A DNA stretch of 64,000 nucleotides from Salininema proteolyticum (GCF_042685645.1 NZ_JBHUNX010000001.1:2852001-2916000), one strand, 5' to 3'; shown: positions 32,876-41,354, counted from the stretch's first letter. Made by a program: numbers and translations. Notes: generated from the letters alone by a model not told the origin.

Positions 32876-33256
32876 ATGTCCATCTTTCGCGTCCTGTCCG
32901 AGCCCCTGCGCCGGCAAATCCTTCTCCATCTCGCCCAGGGAGAGCACACCGTCGGGGACTTGGCGGTGAAGGTCCAGATCAGTCAGCCGGGAATCTCCAA
33001 GCACCTCAAGGTGCTGCGCGACGCCCAGCTCGTGCGCGTCCGCGTCGACGGACAACGGCACTGGTACCGGATCCGCACCGAGCCGCTGGCCGAGCTGGAG
33101 GCATGGCTGGCCCCGTTCCGGATGATCACCGCACAGCGATCGGACGACCCGCACGGCGAACCCGGAGAGCCGCGCCGGAATGTCCCGGGGAGCCGCCGTG
33201 CACCCGAAGCCGAGCGCCCGGTGGGCGGTAGGAGATCGTCGCACCACCGCGCCTGA
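32876..33256 (+). CDS. ArsR/SmtB-type winged-helix regulator (copy 2)
   Basis: 126 residues from ATG 32876; earlier in-frame codons are dissimilar to any ArsR. Winged helix very close to copy 1 at 27832: SEPLRRQILLHL, EHTVGDLAVK, ISQPGISKHLKVLRDAQLV, DGQRHWYRIRTEPLAELEAWL. As in copy 1, no metal-binding Cys is seen. A basic, disordered tail follows. It lies between the AfsR-like gene and a large surface protein gene. Confidence 0.88.
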   Translation: MSIFRVLSEPLRRQILLHLAQGEHTVGDLAVKVQISQPGISKHLKVLRDAQLVRVRVDGQRHWYRIRTEPLAELEAWLAPFRMITAQRSDDPHGEPGEPRRNVPGSRRAPEAERPVGGRRSSHHRA

Positions 33257-33634
33257 CGTCTGGGATCGCGGCCCTTGCTCCACGAGGGGCCGCCCGTCCG
33301 GATACGCCGTTCCGACGGCGGGGACGATTCTCGCAATAATTGTTCCCGCCTCGGTTATATAACCATTCCGGAATCATATGGCAATCCCGCAATTCCCCAT
33401 CACAAAGATCCCCAATGGATTATTGATATCCGGCCCGCCATTTCGCCTGGGTGCAGCCCCGCCCTTGGCCCCTAAGGCAATACACAGGCCATAACCGACC
33501 GGTTATCGAAAGCGGTCGCCATTCTTCAATGCCGTGACGCGCGCGAAATATACGCGAGCCATGGCAATTCGCTCTGTTATTTTATCTGTATCCGATTGAA
33601 CACTCATTGTAATGATGCGAAAGGATACTCATAC
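33257..33634. other. 378-bp AT-enriched promoter region of the surface-protein gene
   Basis: Clearly lower in GC than the flanking genes. It contains GGTTATATAACC (33353-33364), and ATAACCGACCGGTTAT (33491-33506), which together place four GGTTAT half-sites in both orientations. The former is part of the 19-bp element also found at 41273. AT-rich stretches near 33540-33600 could hold the promoter. No ORF was recognised. Confidence 0.5.
33353..33371 (+). repeat. 19-bp element, copy A
   Basis: GGTTATATAACCATTCCGG. Copy B at 41273-41291 differs only at the two positions that keep the internal GGYTATATARCC palindrome symmetric (T..A versus C..G). Similarity continues weakly to about 33383 (CATAT-GGC). 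Confidence 0.65.
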
Positions 33635-36600
33635 ATGACAGGGACCGATAGATTCGGCGCACCGCCGCACCGGCGGCGCCCCGCCGAACATCCCCCGAAG
33701 CGCCTCGGGCTGCGCGGAGCATGGCGCGCCGCGATCGCTCTGAGCGTCGCCGCGTCGGCGATCGCGGCGGTGCCCCAGCCTGCCGCGGCCGAGGCCGGAG
33801 ACGGCACCGTGACCGTCCGCGTCGTCCGCGAGGTCAACGCGAACGGCGAATGGGACGGCGCTGCCCTCGAACCGGGCATGTCCGGAGTGACGGTGAACCT
33901 CACCGACGACGCCGGCAACACCATCTCCGGCACGACCGACGGCGAGGGACTGGCCTCGATCGACCCGTCCTCTTCGGACCTCACCGGAGGCCGGTACCGG
34001 GTCCAGGTGATCAACCCCGACCCGGACGTCCTCTACTCCGCCTTCGCCAACCACGACGGCATGAACGGCGGCGACACCTCGCTGTCCAGCACGGAATCCT
34101 TCGTCGACCTCTCCGGAGGAAACGACGCCTCGGTGGTCACGGCGTACTGGAACCCCGCGGACTACTGCCAAGAGAACGCCACCCTGGTGACGGCTTGCCT
34201 CACCAACGACGTGAACACGAGCAGGGGCGGCGACCGCACCCTCGTCAAGTTCCCCTACAACGCTCGCGGAAACAACGACCAGACCACCGACCTCTCCACC
34301 AAGTCGGAGACCGGTGCCTTGTACGGCATCGCGTACAGTCGGCAGAGCGGGCTGGTCTTCAGCGGCGCCCACGCCCACCGAGCCTCCGAGTACGGTCCTG
34401 GAGGTCCGGGCGCGATCTATGTGACCGACCCCGACACTGGCGACACTTCGGTATGGGCGACCGTCCCCAACGCCGGGACCACCGAACACGATCTCGACAC
34501 GTGGATGGACCTCGGCTTCGCGTCCGTGGTGGCCAAGGAGTCCCTCGGCGACATCGAGGTCAGCGAAAACGGCCAGGACCTCTACGCGGTCAACCTCAAT
34601 GACCGCAAGCTGTACCGGTACGACGCCACCCAGGACGCCGGCGGATCTCCCACGGCCGTCTACGACATACCGCAGCCGGACGTCCCCTGCCCCGACACCG
34701 GCGACTGGCGCCCCTACGGACTCGGCTTCCAGGACGGAGTCCTCTACGTGGGAGGCACCTGTTCCGGAGAGTCGACCCAGGACCGCGCGGACTTGCGGGC
34801 CGTGATCCGAACCTTCGACCCAGGTTCCGGTACGTTCGGGGAACAGGTCATGGACCAGCCTCTGGATTTCGACCGCGCCATCAGCGACACGCTGTCCGGC
34901 CCTTGCCAGGGCACCAACTGGTATCCCTGGACCGACGACCTCGCCGTGTCCAATGACGACGGAGTCACCTGCGCCGGCCGCCGCTCCTACCCCACTCCGA
35001 TCCTCGGGGACATCGTCGTAGACACCGACGGAGCGCTCATCGTCAGCTTCCGCGACCGGTACACCGACCAACTCGGCTTCGGCCAGCACGACTACGAAGG
35101 TTCTCCTGCCGCCGGCCGCGACCCGGCTTCCGGCGGAGCGCTCTACCGTGCATGCGCCGACGGCGACATGTACACTCTCGACGCCAACGGCGGCTGCGGC
35201 GGCGCCGGAGAATACTACTACCAGACCCGCAATGCCGCCCACAACAACGCCCTGTTCTCCGGCATCGCCCTGTCAAAGGTCGAAACGACGATTGCGAGCT
35301 CGAGCATCGACCCGATCGGCCCCGGCTGGACCGGCGGCACCGCTTTCGTCAACCGCGACGGGAGCAACGACGGCTTCGTTGGCAACCAGTTGACGAACTC
35401 TTTCGGCAAGGGTGGATCCATGGCCGACCTCGAAGTTCTCTGTGACGAGGCGCCGATCCAGATCGGCAACTACGTCTGGTACGACGTGGACAAGGACGGC
35501 GTCCAGGACCCGGGCGAGGACCCGGTGCCCGGGGCGACGGTCAACCTGTACGACGCCGACGACAACGTGGTCGGCACGACCACGACGTCCGACCTCGGCG
35601 AGTACTACTTCGACGACTCGAACGTCCCCGGCGGCCTCCAGTTCCGCACCGACTACACGATCCGGATCGACAACCCCGCCGACTACGAGGAGGGCGGGCC
35701 GCTCTACCGCTGGGTCGTCACCCAGAACGACGCGGGCGACAACGACTTCATCGACTCCGACGGCATCGCGCCCGACGGAAGCCGCTACCCGGAGCACTCC
35801 ATTACCACCGGCAGCGCCGGACAGGACAACCACACCTACGACTTCGGCTACCACCAGCCCAAGGGCGAGGTCCGGGTCGTCAAGACCGACACCGACAAAG
35901 AGAAGCTGGCCGGCGCCGAGTTCCAGCTGTGGCAGGACACCAACGGCACCGAGGGCCTGCAGATGGACGGCGACGACGCCGACACCGCGGTCGGCGACGT
36001 CTGCACCACCGACGGCGAAGGCCTCTGCTCCGCCACCGTGGAGTGGGGCACATACTGGTGGGAGGAGACCAAGGCTCCCGACGACCACCGGAAGCCCGAC
36101 CCCGACCAGTTCGGGCCCATGGTGATCGACTTCGACAGCTATGAGGACGGCGTGACCGTCACCGCCGTCAACGAGCCCATCCTCGGCAAGCTGACCCTCC
36201 TCAAACTCGACGACGGGGACAGCGCCCTGCCCGGGGCCGAGTTCACTCTCTGGCGCGAGAGCAACGGCGAGCCCGGTCTGCAGAGGGACGGCGACGTCCC
36301 GGTCGACAAGGGCTGCACCACCGACTCCGACGGCCGCTGCGACTACGACGGCCTGCGACTCGGCGAGTACTACCTGGAGGAGACCGCCGCTCCCCACGGG
36401 TACCGCCTGCCGGACAACCCGGTGAGCGGACCGCACGAGGTGACCGCCGACCACGAGGAGGAGCCGCTGGAGGTCACCGTCTCCAACGAGCCCGAGCCGC
36501 CGCTGCCGCAGACCTCGGGGTCCTCTTTCGCCCCCGTCTTCTGGGGCTGGGTCGGCTTCGCCCTCGCCGTGGCGGGAGCCATGGCCCTGCTCGTGATCCG

Positions 36601-36643
36601 CATAAAGAAGCGGTCGCGCGAGGACTCGCCCAGCGAGGTTTAA
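33635..36643 (+). CDS. Large secreted surface protein with SdrD-B and SpaA-like domains and sortase-type tail
   Basis: 1002 residues from ATG 33635 (GAAAGGA site); TTG 33596 in frame is disfavoured. Signal peptide with basic start and PQPAAAEA cleavage region (to ~52). An N-terminal SdrD-like strand domain (to ~120) precedes a ~450-residue domain of NHL/propeller-like strands (ALYGIAYSRQSG, PYGLGFQDGVLYVGG). Residues 608-740 form an SdrD_B domain (GNYVWYDVDKDGVQDPGEDP); 743-848 and 850-950 are SpaA/prealbumin repeats. The C-terminus is LPQTS (957-961), a membrane helix and KKRSR: a sortase sorting signal with Ser in place of Gly. Probably wall-anchored adhesin or pilin-like. Confidence 0.88.
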   Translation: MTGTDRFGAPPHRRRPAEHPPKRLGLRGAWRAAIALSVAASAIAAVPQPAAAEAGDGTVTVRVVREVNANGEWDGAALEPGMSGVTVNLTDDAGNTISGTTDGEGLASIDPSSSDLTGGRYRVQVINPDPDVLYSAFANHDGMNGGDTSLSSTESFVDLSGGNDASVVTAYWNPADYCQENATLVTACLTNDVNTSRGGDRTLVKFPYNARGNNDQTTDLSTKSETGALYGIAYSRQSGLVFSGAHAHRASEYGPGGPGAIYVTDPDTGDTSVWATVPNAGTTEHDLDTWMDLGFASVVAKESLGDIEVSENGQDLYAVNLNDRKLYRYDATQDAGGSPTAVYDIPQPDVPCPDTGDWRPYGLGFQDGVLYVGGTCSGESTQDRADLRAVIRTFDPGSGTFGEQVMDQPLDFDRAISDTLSGPCQGTNWYPWTDDLAVSNDDGVTCAGRRSYPTPILGDIVVDTDGALIVSFRDRYTDQLGFGQHDYEGSPAAGRDPASGGALYRACADGDMYTLDANGGCGGAGEYYYQTRNAAHNNALFSGIALSKVETTIASSSIDPIGPGWTGGTAFVNRDGSNDGFVGNQLTNSFGKGGSMADLEVLCDEAPIQIGNYVWYDVDKDGVQDPGEDPVPGATVNLYDADDNVVGTTTTSDLGEYYFDDSNVPGGLQFRTDYTIRIDNPADYEEGGPLYRWVVTQNDAGDNDFIDSDGIAPDGSRYPEHSITTGSAGQDNHTYDFGYHQPKGEVRVVKTDTDKEKLAGAEFQLWQDTNGTEGLQMDGDDADTAVGDVCTTDGEGLCSATVEWGTYWWEETKAPDDHRKPDPDQFGPMVIDFDSYEDGVTVTAVNEPILGKLTLLKLDDGDSALPGAEFTLWRESNGEPGLQRDGDVPVDKGCTTDSDGRCDYDGLRLGEYYLEETAAPHGYRLPDNPVSGPHEVTADHEEEPLEVTVSNEPEPPLPQTSGSSFAPVFWGWVGFALAVAGAMALLVIRIKKRSREDSPSEV

Positions 36644-36666
36644 GCAAAGAGGGAACTGATCACACG

Positions 36667-36692
36667 GGGCCGGGCGGGAGACCGCCCGGCCC
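36667..36692. terminator. Rho-independent-type hairpin after the surface-protein gene
   Basis: Perfect 11-bp GC stem GGGCCGGGCGG (36667-36677) and complement (36682-36692) with GAGA loop, located between the surface protein gene and the convergent channel-like gene. Followed by TTCTCC only, so a weak T-tract; probably serves both strands. Confidence 0.7.
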
Positions 36693-36713
36693 TTCTCCGT
36701 TGAGGCTCCGCTC

Positions 36714-38054
36714 TCACCCGAAATAGATCGCAGTGGCCGCCAGCAGGGCGCCGGTCAGGACGGGCCAGTACAGCAGCGAGGGAAGCAGGTTGTCACGCCA
36801 TTCCAGGACCGACAGGTGCAGACGGGCGTACAGAACGGCATTGAGCGCGGCCGCCATCGTCATCGTGTAGATGACGAACGGGAACACCTCCAGATAGGTC
36901 ACGCCCGGACCTGGCGAGGCGGAGATGATGTCGTTGTGCCGCACGACGATGACAATGAGCGCCGTCATGGAGACGGCGATCGTCGAGAGGGTGCTGAACC
37001 CCAGGGCGGCCCGGCGGTCGTCCTGCTTGGTCGTGACCATCATGGTGGCGAACATGAACACCGACACCGCCGCCAGGGGAACCAGGGTGGACCCGAACTG
37101 GTTGGAGAGGTCGCGCGCCACCACGATGTTGTAGTGCAGCTGGGGCCATTCCCCCGGCCGGTTGTAGAGCCCGTTGCCGAAGGTCGTGAACCAGTTCCGG
37201 TCGTGGTAGCTGAAGACCGTCTCCGAGACGGTCCACTCGTCGAGTTCGATGTACTTCGCCAGGCCCAACCCGTTCTCGCGTTCCCACACCGGGTAGGAGT
37301 AGAAGTCCGGCACCAGGAGTATGTCATCGCGGTGCTCGGCGTGCTGAAGCGGAATCCAGATGGTCTGCCTGTCGAGCGGGAAATGGCGGAAGTCCGTACG
37401 CTCGCGCAGATTCAGCTCGAACGACCAGGTGATCGTCTCGCCGCCGTCGGACGTGTCCTCCCGGTGGTCCTCTTCGAGCACGCTGGAGATCGCGTCGGAC
37501 CGGAAGGCGAACTGCTTCTTCGCGTCGGCCGGGAAGTCGGCGGGATAGTGCTGCCACACGGTGCCGCTGACGGTCACGTTGTAGCGCGAGTCGTAGTCCA
37601 GGGTCCGCACGTAGATGCCCGTCGGCACCTTCACGTAACCGTCCGTCCTACCCGTCTCGCGCTCCACCAGCGCGTCGATCCCCGTCGGCGCCTCGACGGG
37701 CACGCCGAAGTCGCCTGACGCCGAGCCCCTGTTCAAGGCTATGCCCCAGATGGAGACCATCGCCAGGACCGCCAGGGCGCTGAAGGCCGCCACCGACGTC
37801 CACGCCCTCGTCTCCGGGCCGTTCCAGGGCTTGATCAGGAGGTTGAGGAGGCAGTAGACGGCCATGGAGGACAGGGTAACCAGCCAGACGGCCGTGATTC
37901 CGTCATCGGCCCTGTGCGGTTCCCCGACGTCGTCCACCATGATCACGGCCAGGAAACCCGTGGCGAAGACCAGGACCGTCGCGGCCACCGCGTTGCCCCT
38001 TTTGACTCTCGCGCGGCCCTCGGGCAGCAGGAGCCGTTCTTCCCTTTCGCTCAT
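36714..38054 (-). CDS. Putative pentameric ligand-gated ion-channel-like (pLGIC/Pro-loop) membrane protein
   Basis: 446 residues. Three N-terminal helices (~21-42, 53-74, 86-107) precede an extracytoplasmic beta-rich region (108-318) and four further helices (~319-341, 348-372, 385-410, 423-445). The beta region has TGIYVRTLDYDSRYNVTVSG, a Trp soon after, and RHFPLDRQTIWIPL, where FPLDRQ (225-230) matches the FPxDxQ Pro-loop of pLGICs; the following helices have the M1-M4 spacing, with RRAALGFSTLSTIAV before M2 and P..YLEVF before M3. The three extra N-terminal helices are not standard. Last gene of a four-gene operon. Assignment by pattern, not by search. Confidence 0.6.
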   Translation of the reverse strand: MSEREERLLLPEGRARVKRGNAVAATVLVFATGFLAVIMVDDVGEPHRADDGITAVWLVTLSSMAVYCLLNLLIKPWNGPETRAWTSVAAFSALAVLAMVSIWGIALNRGSASGDFGVPVEAPTGIDALVERETGRTDGYVKVPTGIYVRTLDYDSRYNVTVSGTVWQHYPADFPADAKKQFAFRSDAISSVLEEDHREDTSDGGETITWSFELNLRERTDFRHFPLDRQTIWIPLQHAEHRDDILLVPDFYSYPVWERENGLGLAKYIELDEWTVSETVFSYHDRNWFTTFGNGLYNRPGEWPQLHYNIVVARDLSNQFGSTLVPLAAVSVFMFATMMVTTKQDDRRAALGFSTLSTIAVSMTALIVIVVRHNDIISASPGPGVTYLEVFPFVIYTMTMAAALNAVLYARLHLSVLEWRDNLLPSLLYWPVLTGALLAATAIYFG

Positions 38055-38076
38055 CCGACGCCTCCTGCGGTTCCGT

Positions 38077-38754
38077 TCACGCGTCCTCTGGGAAGGAGAC
38101 GACCGCAGGGGTGTTGAGGCCCTTGAACTCCATCTCCGCCTTCTTCATCCTGCCCTCCTCCGAGATCCAGTAGCTCAACGGCGAGATCTCCGAGTCGTCC
38201 GCGTCGGAGGGGCGCGGGCCGGAGTACACGTCGCAGGCGACGCCGTCGACCGTCTCGGTGCGGAGCCTGCGGGCGCCTCCCGAGATGATCAGCTGGGCGT
38301 TGTCGGGGCGGTCGTCGCCCAGGCCCAGAGCCAGGCCCGCGGCGCGGTCGAAGAGCTCCTTCCCCATCGGCCTGCGCGTCCACTCCCCAGGCAGCGACCC
38401 CGCCCCGGGGTCGATCTGCTCGGGGACGGCCCCCTCCGCGAAGGCCACCACCTGGTCGGTCCAGACGACCATGCCGTGGCGGCCGGCGCCGTCGGTGAAG
38501 GACCCCACGGCCTTCCGCTCCTTGTAGTCCACAACGGCTTCCACGGTGGTCCCGTCCGGAACCCGGAGCTCTATCGACACCGGGCTGTCCGTCCAGGCCT
38601 TATAACGGGCGAGGGCCAGGAGCGAGGCCTCCTCGGCGCTCACCGGGCGACCGGGCATCGGCGACTCGTCCGCGCCTTCCGTGCAGGAGGCCGCGAGGAC
38701 GAGGACGATCAGGGCGAGAATCGCTCCGGGCAGCTTTATCGTTCTACGGCGCAC
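38077..38754 (-). CDS. Small exported lipoprotein
   Basis: 225 residues. Signal peptide with lipobox LAASC (Cys near 24), then a ~200-residue beta-rich region (VSIELRVPDGTTVEAVVDYKE, GMVVWTDQVVAFAEG, TVDGVACDVYSGP) reminiscent of LolA/LppX-type lipoproteins, without firm assignment. Begins 4 nt after the DyP stop and ends 22 bp before the channel-like gene, so it is inside the same operon. Confidence 0.82.
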   Translation of the reverse strand: MRRRTIKLPGAILALIVLVLAASCTEGADESPMPGRPVSAEEASLLALARYKAWTDSPVSIELRVPDGTTVEAVVDYKERKAVGSFTDGAGRHGMVVWTDQVVAFAEGAVPEQIDPGAGSLPGEWTRRPMGKELFDRAAGLALGLGDDRPDNAQLIISGGARRLRTETVDGVACDVYSGPRPSDADDSEISPLSYWISEEGRMKKAEMEFKGLNTPAVVSFPEDA

Positions 38755-38758
38755 CTGA

Positions 38759-39799
38759 TCACCGCCTCTCCAGGACGGCCGGCACGGTCGTTCGGCCCGC
38801 GTCGTCCGTCGGCAGCATGAGGAAGCTCCCCGACGCCGTGGCCGTGGTGTATTCCATCATCGCGTCTCCTTTGTCCATGCGGCGCTGGGTGGCGGTGAAC
38901 GTCCGCAGCGAGTTCTGGAAGCTGATGAACAGCAGGCCCCGGTCCTCGGGCCCGTTGTCGTAGCCGTAGCCGCGGCGCAGCATGCGTCCGGCTCCCGCCG
39001 CCAGCGGATGCGACCGGCGGACGTGCGACAGGGCGGGGATCTCGTACTCGCCGTCGGGCCGTTTGGCGGCCAGGTCTATGTCCGCTCCCGACAGTGGCCT
39101 GCCGTCGTGCCTCCGCCGTCCCACGGCCCTCTCCTGCTCTTCCACCGGCAGCTCGTTCCAGCGCCGCAGGTCGATGCGCAGCCGGCGCACGACCGCGATG
39201 GTCGTTCCGGCCAGTCCGCCGGGTTCGGAGATCCAGACGTCGTCGTCCAGTTCCTCCCGCGACTCGGGGTTCTCCGTGCCGTCGTGGAAGCCCATGAGGT
39301 TGCGCGGCGAGGAGAACCCCCGTTGCGTCCACGCCGGTTCGACGTCCAAGGCCTCGGCGAAGGCCGACACGGCCATTGCCGGCAGAACGGCGTCGTCGGC
39401 TCCGGCCAGGAGAAGCGCGTCCCCGTCCCTCGTCTCCGGGGACAGGTCTTCCCGGGTGAACTCCGGCAGACGCTCTGCACCGGGCAGCCGGTCGTCGACA
39501 GCGGCCACCGGGCGGGGGCCGAGGCCCGTGCTCAGGCTGAGCCCGCTCGCGTCGAATCCGTCCCGTTCGAAGGACTCCCCGACCGCTGCGGCGGCGGCCG
39601 CCACCGCTTCGGCGCCGATTCCCCCTCCTCGGAAGACCGCCGCCACCAGGTGGCGGGGCCGGTCGTACAGGGGCGGCCCCGGCACCGTCTCCGGTTCGGC
39701 CTCCCCTTCCGTGCATCCGGCCAGCACCGCGGACATGCCGGACGCGAGCACCGTGCGCCGCGACAGCCGCATTCCACCCAGGGCGGGGGCTTCCGTCAT
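38759..39799 (-). CDS. Tat-exported DyP-type haem peroxidase
   Basis: 346 residues. Tat signal RLSRRTVLASGMSAVLAGC (11-29) ends in a lipobox, so probably a lipoprotein. DyP signature GFHDGTENP (170-178) supplies catalytic Asp173; HVRRSHP (259-265) supplies the proximal haem His259, and MLRRGYGY (273-280) the distal Arg. Two ferredoxin-like domains and ~35 kDa fit A/B-type DyPs such as EfeB/TfuDyP. It would use H2O2 on dyes, lignin-like phenols or haem. Overlaps the beta-helix gene by 4 bp upstream; the operon includes no EfeO/EfeU partners, so iron uptake is not implied. Confidence 0.92.
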   Translation of the reverse strand: MTEAPALGGMRLSRRTVLASGMSAVLAGCTEGEAEPETVPGPPLYDRPRHLVAAVFRGGGIGAEAVAAAAAAVGESFERDGFDASGLSLSTGLGPRPVAAVDDRLPGAERLPEFTREDLSPETRDGDALLLAGADDAVLPAMAVSAFAEALDVEPAWTQRGFSSPRNLMGFHDGTENPESREELDDDVWISEPGGLAGTTIAVVRRLRIDLRRWNELPVEEQERAVGRRRHDGRPLSGADIDLAAKRPDGEYEIPALSHVRRSHPLAAGAGRMLRRGYGYDNGPEDRGLLFISFQNSLRTFTATQRRMDKGDAMMEYTTATASGSFLMLPTDDAGRTTVPAVLERR

Positions 39800-41121
39800 C
39801 GCTCCCTCCCAGTCGGCAGGGCGATGGAGTCGATGACGTCGCGGCCGGGCATCTCCACGGCCGGTCCCCGGTCGAGGGTCTCGACGTCCTCCATCCCGTC
39901 TTTGGGTCCCGGCAGCGGGCTTTCGAAGAACGGCAGTCCCGGCGGCGCCTCGTCCCGGTCCAGTTCCGTGCTCGGCTGCACCGCTCCGCCGCAGCCGTCG
40001 GCCTCGGCCAGGCTCTCGGGCGCAATGCTCGTGAAGAGGTTGCCCTCCAGACAGTTCCCCTTCGCCGGGGCCCGTTTCGACGACACGTTGGCCAGATCGA
40101 CGCCGTTGCCGGCGAACTCGTTGCCGCGCACGCCGTTGCCCTCCGCGGGAAGGTCCTCCGACTCGGCGAGGAGGAGTCCCGCCGTCTCGTTCCCGGAGAC
40201 CAGGTTGCGTTCTATCCGGTTGTTCGTGGCGCCCGCGAGTCCGATGCCTATGCCGAAGGCCCCTTCGGCGTGGACGGGCGACTCCTCGTCGTTGTTGTCG
40301 CTGATCCGGTTTCCGATGACGACCGAGTCCGACTGCGGGACGAGCGCCTCCTTGTAGTCGGAGGTGATGGTCATTCCCACCCGGTTGCCGCTGAAGTCGT
40401 TGCCGACGACGTACATCTCGCCCGAGGCGTTGGCGTTCTCGAAGCCCACCGCGTTGTGTTCGGCCTTATTGCCCCGCACCAGGGTCCTGCAGGGGTTGCA
40501 CTGTCCCACGTAGATGCCGGAGTCCGCGCCGCCCGAGGCGTAGTTGTCCTCGATGAGCCCGGTCGTGGCGTGGAAGGCGTAGATGCCGTACAGGCCGTTG
40601 CGGACCGCCGTGACGTGCCGGACCCGGAAGTTCTCGACCGGGGGTGTGGTCTCGGGGTCGAGCGTCGTGTAGCCGGTGCTGCCCCGGCCCAGTCCGGTAC
40701 CGTCCTCGCCGGTCATTCCCGTGACCAGGACGCCGTTCAGGAGGTGCCCCCGCACCGTCAGGTTCTCCACCGCTACGTCGTCCGCGGTGACCACTATGCC
40801 GTCGCCGCGTTCGCCTTTCCCGTCGACGACCACGGCGTCCCGGTCCTCGCCGCGCAGGGTGATACCCGGCGTGTCGACCTGGATCGTCTGCTCGTAGACG
40901 CCGGCCTCGAGCAGGATGACGTCTCCTGGTCCGGCTTCGGACAGGGCCTCGTCGACATCGCCGACGCCCACCCGGACGAGCTCCGGTTCGTGGGGAGCCG
41001 CCTCGTCCGAGCCGCATCCCGCGAGCGCCAACCCGAGGATGAGCACCGTGGCGGCGGCGCTCAGGCGGGGGCGGTTCCGGACAGGCCCGTCCGCGGCCCG
41101 AACAGCTTTGAGGAATTCCAT
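39796..41121 (-). CDS. Right-handed parallel beta-helix lipoprotein (NosD-like)
   Basis: 441 residues. Signal peptide with lipobox LALAGC (Cys ~36). The mature part is mostly PbH1 rungs (GVYEQTIQVDTPGITLRGED, VVVTADDVAVENLTVRGH, NNRIERNLVSGNETAGLLL, ...), typical of carbohydrate-binding or periplasmic copper-insertion NosD-like helices. A CNPC motif sits in VGQCNPCRTLVRGN. First gene of the operon; ends by overlapping the DyP start. Its function is likely scaffolding or polysaccharide binding; no NosZ is present nearby. Confidence 0.88.
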   Translation of the reverse strand: MEFLKAVRAADGPVRNRPRLSAAATVLILGLALAGCGSDEAAPHEPELVRVGVGDVDEALSEAGPGDVILLEAGVYEQTIQVDTPGITLRGEDRDAVVVDGKGERGDGIVVTADDVAVENLTVRGHLLNGVLVTGMTGEDGTGLGRGSTGYTTLDPETTPPVENFRVRHVTAVRNGLYGIYAFHATTGLIEDNYASGGADSGIYVGQCNPCRTLVRGNKAEHNAVGFENANASGEMYVVGNDFSGNRVGMTITSDYKEALVPQSDSVVIGNRISDNNDEESPVHAEGAFGIGIGLAGATNNRIERNLVSGNETAGLLLAESEDLPAEGNGVRGNEFAGNGVDLANVSSKRAPAKGNCLEGNLFTSIAPESLAEADGCGGAVQPSTELDRDEAPPGLPFFESPLPGPKDGMEDVETLDRGPAVEMPGRDVIDSIALPTGRER

Positions 41122-41272
41122 CCCCTCAAACTAGGCAACGGGCCTCCTCGGGGGCGGTATTTCCCGCCGTCCTCCATCACCGTCGTCACCGGCCCGGTCG
41201 ATTCACTATCCTCATAGGACATTCGATGCCCAGGTGTCCGGCTCCGCGGAGCGGCCGGTTTGCTGACCGACT

Positions 41273-41291
41273 GGCTATATAGCCATTCCGG
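41273..41291 (+). repeat. 19-bp element, copy B
   Basis: GGCTATATAGCCATTCCGG, matching copy A (33353-33371) at 17 of 19 bases, with the two changes compensating in the palindrome, and continuing as CACATATCGGC. Same orientation as copy A, 152 bp upstream of the beta-helix/DyP/channel operon. Confidence 0.65.
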
Positions 41292-41354
41292 CACATATCG
41301 GCGGCGCGGCGCCGATCAGGCGAGACTCCGGCGGAACCGTCCCGGCCCGGCGGG

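Noticed and set aside
33126..33392. Minus-strand ORF starting with residues similar to those at 41294 (PEWLY)
   Set aside because: The similarity is only the reverse complement of the repeated 19-bp element; the rest of both frames is unrelated.
36682..36713. Sortase or pilin operon around the LPQTS protein
   Set aside because: No sortase-like TLxTC motif is present in any ORF near 33-45 kb; anchoring partner, if any, lies outside the window.
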